A DNA stretch of 55,181 nucleotides from Verrucomicrobiaceae bacterium (lineage in GTDB: Bacteria; Verrucomicrobiota; Verrucomicrobiia; Chthoniobacterales; Chthoniobacteraceae): positions 1-55,181 of the forward strand of contig SXWH01000201.1 in NCBI GenBank assembly GCA_005791535.1, given 5' to 3'. The stretch's first letter is position 1. Every line of letters begins with the position of its first letter. A program made the translations under genes and the position numbers. The notes below the pieces were generated by a model. That model was given only the letters and a program-made list of their open reading frames with translations. It ran no database searches and had not been told where the DNA came from. Positions 43,805 through 52,116 of this stretch are shown piece by piece.

Positions 43805-45676
43805 TCAGTGCGTCGTCCTTGACTGCTTCTGGAAGCTCCAACCGCTCTCCTTGTCTTGAGAGGCAAAGAACTTTGCAGGGTCCACACGCTTGGCGGCGTC
43901 GTGCGGGCAGGCATAGACGCAACTCGGGACGCTGAGGTCGGTGCAAAGGTCGCAGGTGGTCGCCTTGGTCACGCTCACTTTCTTTTTCACCATCTTCTTC
44001 GGCGGAGCAGGTGCGGCGGGAGCGGGCGCTGGCGCAGGAGCGGGTTTCGCGGCAGCGGTCGCTGCTGCTGGCGGTGCCGGCGCGGGCTTCGCAACCGCTG
44101 CTGCTTCGGCTGGTACTGGTGGTGCGGCTTTGGCTGCAGCCGGCACTTCAACCGGCTGTGCGGATGCAGCGGGTTTTGGTTCGGCGGGTTGAGTCGCTGG
44201 TTTCGCAGAAGCGGCAGCGGGCTTGGGAGCGGCGGCGGCGGGTGATGCGGGCTTTGGCGTTTCGGCAGGGACTTCCTTCATCACCTCGAACGGGTGCATG
44301 TTGATGTTTCCGTACGGACAAAGCTCCGCGCATTTCGTGCAGCCGATGCACCAGTCTTCGATGATAATTTCGAGCGACTCCTTGCGCCGGATGCTGCCAA
44401 CCGGACACTGCGTCATGCACAACGGATCGCGGCACGAGCGGCACGCCGTCGGCACCATGAAATGATCGTAGCGCAATCCATCGCGGATGAGCCGCGTGAC
44501 GCCATCGTGCGCATCGGCACAGGCGTTTACACAGGCATCGCAGCGCGTGCAATGGTCGAGGTCGATCAGCAGAAGATTCTGCGCTTCGTAGAGACCCTGG
44601 TTGAGGAAATCGTCGAGTTGCAAACCCGGCGGCGGCCTGCGGTCGGCGGCGGCGGCGATGCGAGCTTCGGCGATCTTCATCAGCGAATCGCGCACGGTGG
44701 GCGCTTTCTCAAGCATCATGCTGAAGTCTGCGGCGTTGATCTTCACGAGGTCCACCGCATCAAGCGCAGTGCAGGTCGCATTGCGCGGCTGCTCTCTCAA
44801 AAGGCCAATCTCGCCGAAGAACTCGCCGCGCTTGAGATACGTACGCACCATCTCGCCGCCGGGCATGGACTGCGAGACTTTCACCAGCCCGCTGCGGATG
44901 AGGTAAAAAGCATCCGCCGCGTCGCCCTGCTTGCAAATCACCTGTCCTTTTCCACAACTCACCAATTCCGCGTGGTCGCGCAGATAGCCGAGAAGTTCAT
45001 CGCCCAACGTGGCGAAAAGCGGAACGGAACTGAGGTGGTTGGAAAGCGAGCGGGCGCGATACTTTTCATCCATCGCCTTCTTGAAGCTCGTGCCCTTGAA
45101 CGTCGGCGCTTTGACCTTCGTGCTCGCCTTCGTATCCGCATCCACGTCGCGAGTGCCGAGCAGCATGTCGAGGACGACGCGCAGCATCTCCACCATCACG
45201 CAATCGCCCTTCGCCCGCACCGTCGCCGAGCGCGGCTGGAAGGTGCGACAGGTCATCTCTCCGAAAAGATCGCCCGCGCCGAGCGTGGCGAGCGGCTTGA
45301 TCTTCGGGAGGTCCACATCCGCATCAATGGCGATGTAGCCATGCTGGTCCGCCGTGCTGGAAGCGCCGCTGCCAAAAAGGCCCGTCACTTTTTTGAAAAA
45401 GCTGAAGATACCCTTTCCGCCGCGCGCGCTCTGGACCTTGGCCAGCGGGTTCTCAATGTAAATATCCACATCACCCTCAACGATGTAAAAAGCCGTGGAA
45501 CCGAACTCGCCCTCTTCGCAAACAATATCACCCGCGGAGAACTTCCGAAGCACTGCCGCGCCCAGCGCATAATTCTTGAGCAGCCCCATCGATACCTCTC
45601 CCAGTGCCGGGAGATGCTTGAGCATTTCCTCAATACTGAGGGGTTCACCGGTGGTGAGTTTTTCGGGCGCGTCCAT
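43805..45676 (-). CDS. Protein with two cyclic-nucleotide-binding domains and four Fe-S cluster motifs
   Basis: The 623-residue protein has no signal peptide. Two CRP-type cNMP-binding domains (about 15-175 and 213-335) each keep the phosphate-binding cassette (LFGE...RSATVRA and FFGEIGLL...RNATCTA). Then come four Cys motifs: I (376, 379, 382, 386), II (412, 415, 420, 424), III (443, 446, 449, 453) and IV (575, 578, 586, 590), the pattern of DmsB/NrfC-type four-cluster ferredoxin subunits. A long Ala/Pro/Lys linker (about 468-560) separates III and IV. It would deliver electrons to the di-heme b partner, with binding of a nucleotide as a possible switch. No cyclase is nearby. Family context is inference. 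Confidence 0.85.
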   Translation of the reverse strand: MDAPEKLTTGEPLSIEEMLKHLPALGEVSMGLLKNYALGAAVLRKFSAGDIVCEEGEFGSTAFYIVEGDVDIYIENPLAKVQSARGGKGIFSFFKKVTGLFGSGASSTADQHGYIAIDADVDLPKIKPLATLGAGDLFGEMTCRTFQPRSATVRAKGDCVMVEMLRVVLDMLLGTRDVDADTKASTKVKAPTFKGTSFKKAMDEKYRARSLSNHLSSVPLFATLGDELLGYLRDHAELVSCGKGQVICKQGDAADAFYLIRSGLVKVSQSMPGGEMVRTYLKRGEFFGEIGLLREQPRNATCTALDAVDLVKINAADFSMMLEKAPTVRDSLMKIAEARIAAAADRRPPPGLQLDDFLNQGLYEAQNLLLIDLDHCTRCDACVNACADAHDGVTRLIRDGLRYDHFMVPTACRSCRDPLCMTQCPVGSIRRKESLEIIIEDWCIGCTKCAELCPYGNINMHPFEVMKEVPAETPKPASPAAAAPKPAAASAKPATQPAEPKPAASAQPVEVPAAAKAAPPVPAEAAAVAKPAPAPPAAATAAAKPAPAPAPAPAAPAPPKKMVKKKVSVTKATTCDLCTDLSVPSCVYACPHDAAKRVDPAKFFASQDKESGWSFQKQSRTTH

Positions 45677-45720
45677 GTGCGATGCCGTCTATATCCAATT
45701 CGCGACCGAAAAGGAAAGCC

Positions 45721-47058
45721 TCACTTTCCTATGCAGAAGGATGAAAAAATCACCCCCAGCAACTCCTCCGTGTCCGGCCTTCCGACCACATCACCAACGG
45801 CATTCATGGAAGCCCGCAAGTCTTCAGCAACGAACTCCGGCGATAATCCATCCGCAAACGCCTTTTGCGCTGCGATCATTGCAGCCTTCGCCTTCTCGAG
45901 GCACTCCTGATGGCGCGCATTGATCGCCACGCTCCAGCTTCCGCGATCCGCACCGCCGGTGGCTGCTAGTTGGATTGCATCCTCCAGCGCCGCGATGCCC
46001 GTGTTGTTCAAGCAGGAAATCGGCACAGCATCCGCGGCGATACTCCACCCGCCGTGAATACCCAGATCGCTCTTGTTTAAAACACGAAGCACTTTCGCAC
46101 TCCCTGCATCCACCGCGGACGTCGGAGCCTGACTCGCGTCAAAGAGATGCAGCACGAGATCTGCGCGATCCAGGGCGCGCCGCGTGCGCTCGATGCCTTC
46201 AAGCTCGATTTCATCATCCGTTTCGCGAACGCCGGCGGTGTCCATCAAGCGCACCGGAATACCCCGCAGATTCACAGTCTCCTCCAGAACATCGCGGGTC
46301 GTTCCCGGCCGCGCATTCACGATGGCGCGCTCGTAGCCGAGGAGCAGGTTCAGCAACGACGATTTGCCCACGTTGGGCTCGCCATAAATCACCGTGCGCA
46401 GGCCCTCGCGCACCACACGACCACGCCCCGCGGTTGCGAGCAGCGCGTCCATCTCCGCGGAGGCGGACGCCATGCGCGCGCTCATCGCGGCACCGGTGTC
46501 GGGCGAAATATCTTCGTCGGGAAAATCGATATACGCCTCCACGTGCGCGAGGATTTCGAGCACCTGCTGGCGCAACGCACGGATGCGCGTACCGAGGCGC
46601 CCTTCGAGTTGCTCGGCTGCCGCACCGAGAGCCAGTTCGGTCTGCGCGCAAATAAGATCCATCACCGCCTCGGCCTGCGTGAGATCGAGCTTTCCGTGGA
46701 GATACGCGCGTTTCGTAAACTCACCTGGTTCCGCACTCCGCGCGCCCCGCCGCAGCAACGCGGACAGTATCCGCCTCGAAACCAAAACGCCGCCATGACA
46801 CGCGATCTCGACCATGTCCTCGCCCGTATAGCTGGCCGGCGCGCGGAACACCGTAAGCAGCACATCGTCGAGCTTCGCGCCGTCCTCCACCACGCGGCCA
46901 AACTCCGCATGGCGCGCGGGCAGCGTGGCCACAGGACGCCGTCCGGCCCAAAGTGAACCCGAGATCTCGATTGCAAGCGGCCCGCTGATGCGGATGAGCG
47001 CAATTGCGGCCTCCATTGGCGCGGTGCTGATCGCCGCGATGGTGTCCGCGCTATTCAT
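45721..47058 (-). CDS. mnmE: tRNA modification GTPase MnmE (TrmE)
   Basis: The 445-residue protein starts with the folate-binding domain ([22 protein letters not shown]). A GTPase inserted in the helical domain follows, with G1 [18 protein letters not shown] and NKSD. It ends in FCIGK, the conserved C-terminal C-I-G-K motif. MnmE with MnmG makes the 5-carboxymethylaminomethyl modification of wobble uridine. mnmG is not in this window. Its start overlaps the preceding gene's stop by eight bases, so it is probably co-transcribed with the monoheme cytochrome gene. Confidence 0.97.
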   Translation of the reverse strand: MNSADTIAAISTAPMEAAIALIRISGPLAIEISGSLWAGRRPVATLPARHAEFGRVVEDGAKLDDVLLTVFRAPASYTGEDMVEIACHGGVLVSRRILSALLRRGARSAEPGEFTKRAYLHGKLDLTQAEAVMDLICAQTELALGAAAEQLEGRLGTRIRALRQQVLEILAHVEAYIDFPDEDISPDTGAAMSARMASASAEMDALLATAGRGRVVREGLRTVIYGEPNVGKSSLLNLLLGYERAIVNARPGTTRDVLEETVNLRGIPVRLMDTAGVRETDDEIELEGIERTRRALDRADLVLHLFDASQAPTSAVDAGSAKVLRVLNKSDLGIHGGWSIAADAVPISCLNNTGIAALEDAIQLAATGGADRGSWSVAINARHQECLEKAKAAMIAAQKAFADGLSPEFVAEDLRASMNAVGDVVGRPDTEELLGVIFSSFCIGK

Positions 47059-48298
47059 CGCCGACCACGTTCAGCGCGGCTGCGATATATGCCATGATTT
47101 TCCCCTGCTCTCCGCCATCGAGCCCCGCGCGACGCGCCATCCCTCCGACCGTGCGCTCCCATCCCGAGTATCCGCGCGAGCTCAGCATTTCCAGATCGTG
47201 ACACTCGGTGCACCGGTTCACGTAAAGCTCGCGTCCCTCGGCCAGCGTCTTCTCGGGCGCGGACGCCTTTGCCTTCGCCAGAAAGGCTGCATTCACGGGC
47301 GGCGATGTGCGCTCCTCAAATTGCGCCTGCATCTGCTGCTTGAGCACACGGAGTGCGGGATGATCGCTGCACAACTTCAGCCCGTCCTCCAGCGCGGACA
47401 ACGCATGGATCACACCCTTCTGCCCTCGCGTGCGGAACGAATCCGCGGTCTTGTGCAGATAATCCGCCTCCTCCATGTCCTTCTTCACCTTCGCCTGAAA
47501 TGCCACGAGTTCGATCCGGTTTGGCTCGGCCTTCAGTCCCTCTTCGATCAAAGCCGTGGCCTCGATCAGCTTGTGCTGCCCGATGCTCTGGCGTGCGCGC
47601 GCGACGGCCTTCTGTGCGGTCGCCGCACGCGGGACGAGCGTGGCGCGATCGAGCTTCGTCGCTGGAATTCCCGTCGCTGCGGCGCCGAGCACCGCTGCGG
47701 CCAGGCGATCCGTTCCTTCATCCACGGCGACTGCGAGCGACACACGCCCGGTCGTGTTCAACTGCTCCGCCATTTCGCGCAAGGTCTGCAATGTCGTCAC
47801 AAATCCCTTTTGCGCCACCGCTGTCCGCGCGGGATCAGCGGCGAGTGAGCGCACGGTATTGCCCGCGGTAAGCGCGCCTTGAACGCGCGTGAGGATTGCT
47901 GCGGCGAGTTGCTTCTGCGCGGCGTCGGCACCGGCGCGGGTCCACAGCTTGCGCGCATCGTCCCAGCGTTGTTCACGAAATGCCTCCGCCCCCGCCATGA
48001 TGTCCGTCCATCCGTCCGGCGTCACGGGCTCCACGGCGTCGGCGGGGATGGTCGCAGCCACGACGCTTCCGTCCTCTTTCGTGTATGACACGAACACATT
48101 CGCGGTGTCCGTCTTCAAAACGGAAAACTCCTGCCCCTTCGACGCCTGTTGAAAGCGCTTTCCGTTCAGCATCAGCGTTTCGCCGTGCTTCAGTTTCACC
48201 ACATCGCCTCGCACCAGCGGCGCCGCGTTTGCGCCCGCGCACGACCACGCCAGCGCGCACATCACCGGCATCCATTTTGAGAAAAAATTCGATTTCAT
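47051..48298 (-). CDS. Secreted TPR-like protein with a C-terminal monoheme c site
   Basis: The 415-residue protein has a signal peptide (ALAWSCAGANAAP) and a beta-rich N-terminal part (VVKLKHGETLMLNGKRFQQA). A long helical, Ala-rich, TPR-like region fills the middle (about 100-330). The C-terminal cytochrome-type domain has one CTECH near residue 362 and ends [17 protein letters not shown]. It should be periplasmic. The single heme in a repeat-rich protein suggests a scaffold or electron carrier for the nearby multiheme system. mnmE follows with an 8-base overlap. Confidence 0.8.
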   Translation of the reverse strand: MKSNFFSKWMPVMCALAWSCAGANAAPLVRGDVVKLKHGETLMLNGKRFQQASKGQEFSVLKTDTANVFVSYTKEDGSVVAATIPADAVEPVTPDGWTDIMAGAEAFREQRWDDARKLWTRAGADAAQKQLAAAILTRVQGALTAGNTVRSLAADPARTAVAQKGFVTTLQTLREMAEQLNTTGRVSLAVAVDEGTDRLAAAVLGAAATGIPATKLDRATLVPRAATAQKAVARARQSIGQHKLIEATALIEEGLKAEPNRIELVAFQAKVKKDMEEADYLHKTADSFRTRGQKGVIHALSALEDGLKLCSDHPALRVLKQQMQAQFEERTSPPVNAAFLAKAKASAPEKTLAEGRELYVNRCTECHDLEMLSSRGYSGWERTVGGMARRAGLDGGEQGKIMAYIAAALNVVGDE

Positions 48299-48312
48299 AA
48301 AAACTCCACGCC

Positions 48313-49191
48313 CTACTTCAAAGGCCGCGCAACAAGGATCCCCGCGTGCTTTTTAAAACGCGCGAGGTAATCGCTCAGTCGCGCATCGATTACCACACGC
48401 CCAAAGCCCGATGGATGGCTCGCGTGCATAAAGTGCAGCATACCGTCCCGGCGGATTGCCATTCCGACATGTGACGTCCCGAACTTATCACCGTCGCGGC
48501 TGATGATCCCGATGATATCCCCCGTTTGCAGCCGCGCCTCGATATCCGGCACGCGCTCCTTCGGGATCATATACAGCGGCCTTCGGCGCAACCCCGCCTC
48601 CAACTCCGCGATGCCCGCGCGATTGTCCGCGCTATTCGCCATGTAGCGGTAGTTCCGGTAATTCGTCGTCATCTCCGTCGCCGAGTTCCCCACCGCGATG
48701 GCACCCAGACTCCGCGTCAAATCCTTCACCCATCCGCGCCGGTCATTGTCCTTCGCCCAGTCCTCGAGATAATGCAGACGAGAAAGATACGTCCCATCGC
48801 ACTTCCCGCCCCAGTACCGATCCTGCTCGATAAAATACAACAGCGTCTCCGGCGTCCACTTCTCCACCGGCAGCTCCGCCATCCGCGCCAGCGCCAGCGC
48901 CGTCTCGAAGAACGTCCAGCAATCCATTCCGACAAAATTCACCGACGGAGCCTCGATGACATCATCGATTTCCAGCGTGTAATTTTTATACGGCGTCCCC
49001 AGCAAAATCTGCCCGAACCACGCCGCACGCTCCCCAATCGGCACCGCGCGCGCACGCTCCGCCATCGGCTTCACCTTCCGGATAATCGTCTCAAATCGAT
49101 CCTGCCCTTTGAACACCGTCCCAAACGGCAGCGCGCGCTGCCCGAAGGCCGACACCGCCATCGCGAGAAAAAGAATGAACGCCCTGAGCAT
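48313..49191 (-). CDS. DUF1460 (NlpC/amidase-like) secreted protein
   Basis: The 292-residue exported protein has the signal LRAFILFLAMAVSAFG. The Cys-containing NFVGMDCWTFFETAL supplies the nucleophile, and GTSHVGMAIRRDG supplies the His. This is the DUF1460 family of N-acetylmuramoyl-L-alanine amidase-like cysteine peptidases acting on cell wall. The ATG at 49191 gives a signal peptide; the longer ORF to 49239 is rejected. It lies 14 bases before the monoheme cytochrome gene in the transcription direction. Confidence 0.88.
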   Translation of the reverse strand: MLRAFILFLAMAVSAFGQRALPFGTVFKGQDRFETIIRKVKPMAERARAVPIGERAAWFGQILLGTPYKNYTLEIDDVIEAPSVNFVGMDCWTFFETALALARMAELPVEKWTPETLLYFIEQDRYWGGKCDGTYLSRLHYLEDWAKDNDRRGWVKDLTRSLGAIAVGNSATEMTTNYRNYRYMANSADNRAGIAELEAGLRRRPLYMIPKERVPDIEARLQTGDIIGIISRDGDKFGTSHVGMAIRRDGMLHFMHASHPSGFGRVVIDARLSDYLARFKKHAGILVARPLK

Positions 49192-49254
49192 GCGCTGTGA
49201 GATACCGCAGAACGCGGAAAATTCAAAACCAAACACCAACCGCCCGGCCCTTTA

Positions 49255-49827
49255 TCACTCCGCCTTCAGCCGGATGCGCCGGTATTCCATCGTCCCGCGG
49301 TCCGCCTCCAGCCCGATCGGCCCCGTAGCAGGCAACTTCAGCGCCGCCTCCAGCACCTCGCCGTTGCACGTGCAATGCGCCACACCGTCCTTCACCACGA
49401 CTACGATCTGGTTCCAGTCCTGCGGCTTGTAAGCCTTCAATTCCTTGTAAGGCCCCGCCACCAAATAATCCCGGCACTGGAGCTGCGGCTTGCGGATAAA
49501 AATCCCGCTGTCCGCATTAACCGAAGCCCGGAACTCCAGCCGCAACTCGAAATTCGTCGGAAACTCTTTCGTCGTCCACAACTGCCGCAAATGTGGCCCC
49601 TTCGCCTTATCTTCCGGATTCACCACCAGCACCCCATCCTTGGCCGAATACCGGCCGTCCGACGACTCCGTCTTCCCATCGAAAACCTCCTTCGCGTTAT
49701 ACGACCACCCCGTCAAATCCTTCCCATTAAACAACGACACGAACCCGGGCTCCAAAGCGGACTCGTCGGCACGAAGACCGGAAAATGAAACAATCAGGGC
49801 GGCGGCAATAAACGTTCTGCGGTTCAT
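49255..49827 (-). CDS. DUF1080 (3-keto-disaccharide hydrolase family) secreted protein
   Basis: The 190-residue product has a signal peptide (MNRRTFIAAALIVSFSGLRA). It then carries the concanavalin-like DUF1080 domain: LFNGKDLTGWSYN near the start, LRLEFRASVNADSGIFIR in the middle, and IGLEADRGTMEYRRIRLK at the end. These proteins are abundant in Planctomycetes and Verrucomicrobia; some hydrolyse 3-keto-disaccharides. The ATG at 49827 is chosen over the ORF start at 49905, which lacks a signal peptide. Confidence 0.9.
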   Translation of the reverse strand: MNRRTFIAAALIVSFSGLRADESALEPGFVSLFNGKDLTGWSYNAKEVFDGKTESSDGRYSAKDGVLVVNPEDKAKGPHLRQLWTTKEFPTNFELRLEFRASVNADSGIFIRKPQLQCRDYLVAGPYKELKAYKPQDWNQIVVVVKDGVAHCTCNGEVLEAALKLPATGPIGLEADRGTMEYRRIRLKAE

Positions 49828-50015
49828 AGGCCGCGCACCATGCGTCCCGTCGTCCGAATTGACACGTCTTTTCTGCGCCCCGGAGCACACCGCAGACAAC
49901 CCCAATTTGAATACTCAAGGTGGCATAACCATTACTGGAAAGTCGTCCGCTCTGGCGACGCCAAACCGCCGCCCTTGCAAACAAAACATAAAAGATAAAC
50001 AGAAATAATACCGTA

Positions 50016-50459
50016 ATGAAACAAAGACTAACCTCATCGAACAGCGGCTTTACGCTTGTCGAAATCATGATTGTGGTTGCGATTATCGCCCTCCTGGCCG
50101 CCATCGCAGTCCCCAACTTCCTGCGCAGCCGCCGCCGCTCCCAGGCCACGCAAATCCTCCAGGATATGCGCCTCATTGACGCTGCCGTGGACCAGTACGC
50201 CATCGAAACGAACAAACCGCCGGAGTTCCTCGCCAACTGGTCAGACATCCAACAATACATCAAATCCGGCTCCCGCCTCCACACCAGCGGATGCAACGAC
50301 ATCCTCGGAAACGTTTTCGGGTCGGAGCGTGCCGACGGCTCCGGCCAGGTCCCGTCGCAATTCTACGTCGACGGAGTCGTCCACTTCCAGCAAGCCACCT
50401 ACAACGCACTCTCGAGCGTGGCACCGATGGGATTCTGGTCGCCATTCCGCGTCCACTAA
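50016..50459 (+). CDS. Type II secretion/type IV pilin-like pseudopilin
   Basis: The product (147 aa) has a prepilin leader ending in G with FTLVEIMIVVAIIALLAAIA directly after, the hallmark of class III signal peptides cleaved and methylated by prepilin peptidase. The Glu at position +5 is present. The region RRRSQATQILQDMRLIDAAVDQYAI after it is a common motif in Verrucomicrobia pseudopilins. The C-terminal domain is small. It is a single gene with no secretion ATPase or secretin beside it. The promoter region upstream is AT-rich. Confidence 0.92.
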   Translation: MKQRLTSSNSGFTLVEIMIVVAIIALLAAIAVPNFLRSRRRSQATQILQDMRLIDAAVDQYAIETNKPPEFLANWSDIQQYIKSGSRLHTSGCNDILGNVFGSERADGSGQVPSQFYVDGVVHFQQATYNALSSVAPMGFWSPFRVH

Positions 50460-50486
50460 ACCCTGCTACAGCCTGTTTCAATCCAC

Positions 50487-50514
50487 GCCCGGTCTTTCGC
50501 ACGAGAGGCCGGGC
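50487..50514 (+). terminator. Possible hairpin terminator after the pseudopilin gene
   Basis: GCCCGG (50487-50492) pairs with CCGGGC (50509-50514), and TCT (50493-50495) pairs with AGA (50504-50506) across two bulged G. The T-rich tail is weak (ATTTCG). It lies 28 bases after the pseudopilin stop and before proS. Confidence 0.4.
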
Positions 50515-50589
50515 GCCTCCATTTCGTGCTCCATCCCAGTGCTTGCGATGCGTCGCCGCCGCCGTTAGCGTCCGCCCCCTTTTATCACT

Positions 50590-52116
50590 ATGAGCCAGCA
50601 GCAAAACGCCATTTCACCACGCCGCAACGAAGACTTCCCGGAGTGGTATCAGCAAGTCGTCAAGGCCGCGGACCTCGCGGAAAATTCCGATGTCCGCGGG
50701 TGCATGGTGATCAAGCCGTGGGGCTACGGCATCTGGGAGGCGATGCAGCGCGGGCTCGATGGTCTCTTCAAGGCCACGGGGCATAAAAACGCTTACTTCC
50801 CGCTTTTCATCCCGCTCTCCTACATGGCGAAGGAGGCCGAGCACGTGGATGGCTTCGCAAAGGAATGCGCGGTCGTGACGCATCACCGCCTCGAGGCCGA
50901 CGGCAAGGGCGGGCTGCGTCCTGCGCCGAGTGCCGAGCTCACCGAGCCGCTCATCGTGCGGCCCACGAGCGAGACGATTATCGGCGCGACGTATGCGAAG
51001 TGGGTGCAGAGCTATCGCGACCTCCCCATTTTGATCAACCAGTGGGCAAACGTCGTCCGCTGGGAAATGCGTCCGCGCGTCTTCCTGCGCACGGCGGAAT
51101 TTTTGTGGCAGGAGGGACACACCGCGCACGAGACGAGCGCCGAGGCCGTCGCCGAGACGGAGCAGATGCTGCGCGTCTATGAGCAGTTTGCCCGCGAATG
51201 GCTGGCGCTGCCCGTCTTCACCGGCGAGAAGAGCGCGGGCGAGCGTTTCCCCGGCGCGGTGAATACGCTGTGCATCGAGGCCATGGTGCAGGACCGCAAG
51301 GCCATCCAGGCCGGAACTTCGCACTTCCTCGGACAGAATTTCGCAAAGGCCAGCGGCATCCAGTTTGTCTCGCGCGAAAACAAGCAGGAGTTTGCGTGGA
51401 CGACCTCATGGGGCGTCAGCACGCGCCTCATCGGCACGGTCATCATGGCCCATGCCGACGACGACGGAGTCATCCTCCCGCCCCGCGTCGCGCCTTCGCA
51501 AATCGTCATCGTCCCCGTCGCGCCAAAGCCCGAGACGCGCGACGCCGTGTTCGCCGCGTGCGAGGATCTCGCCGCGAAACTCCGCGCCTCCACCTACGGC
51601 GGCGAAGCCATCCGCGTGGAGGTGGACAAGCGCGACATCGGCGGCGGCGAAAAGAGCTGGGGCTGGATCAAGCGCGGCGTTCCCGTCCGCGTGGAAATCG
51701 GACCGCGCGATTTGGAAAAAGGCACCGTCGCCGTCGCGCGCCGCGACCGCGGGCACAAGGAAAAGACCTTCCCCACCGCCGCGGAGTTCGTCGCCGGCAT
51801 CGGCGCCACGCTTCAGGAAATCCACGACACCCTGCTCGCCCGCGCCACTACGCTGCGCGACACGCACACGGTGAAAATCAACTCGAAGGAGGAATTCATC
51901 GCCTTCTTCACGCCCAAGAACAAAGACAAGGCCGAGATCCACGGCGGCTTCGCGTTCGCCCATTGGGACGGCACGCCCGAAGTCGAGGCCGAGATCAAGG
52001 AAGCGCTCAAAGTCACCATCCGCTGCATCCCGTTCGACTCCCCGGAGGAGGACGGCCAGTGCGTCTGGAGCGGCCGCCCGAGCCGCAAACGCGTGCTCTT
52101 CGCAAAGAGCTACTAG
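50590..52116 (+). CDS. proS: Prolyl-tRNA synthetase, archaeal/eukaryal-type (short form)
   Basis: The 508-residue class II synthetase has motif 1 (VIKPWGYGIWEAMQ), motif 2 (NVVRWEMRPRVFLRTAEFLWQ) and a later AHADDDGVILPPRVAP near the active site. The chain ends in FAKSY, the C-terminal tyrosine seen in archaeal/eukaryal-type ProRS. There is no bacterial-type editing insertion between motifs 2 and 3. It charges tRNA-Pro. The stop codon overlaps that of the convergent permease gene (shared CTAG). Confidence 0.97.
   Translation: MSQQQNAISPRRNEDFPEWYQQVVKAADLAENSDVRGCMVIKPWGYGIWEAMQRGLDGLFKATGHKNAYFPLFIPLSYMAKEAEHVDGFAKECAVVTHHRLEADGKGGLRPAPSAELTEPLIVRPTSETIIGATYAKWVQSYRDLPILINQWANVVRWEMRPRVFLRTAEFLWQEGHTAHETSAEAVAETEQMLRVYEQFAREWLALPVFTGEKSAGERFPGAVNTLCIEAMVQDRKAIQAGTSHFLGQNFAKASGIQFVSRENKQEFAWTTSWGVSTRLIGTVIMAHADDDGVILPPRVAPSQIVIVPVAPKPETRDAVFAACEDLAAKLRASTYGGEAIRVEVDKRDIGGGEKSWGWIKRGVPVRVEIGPRDLEKGTVAVARRDRGHKEKTFPTAAEFVAGIGATLQEIHDTLLARATTLRDTHTVKINSKEEFIAFFTPKNKDKAEIHGGFAFAHWDGTPEVEAEIKEALKVTIRCIPFDSPEEDGQCVWSGRPSRKRVLFAKSY

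Noticed and set aside
44294-45910. A 538-codon plus-strand frame opposite the cNMP/Fe-S gene
   Set aside because: It is antisense to a gene with clear cNMP and Fe-S motifs and is rich in Arg/His, typical of a shadow frame.
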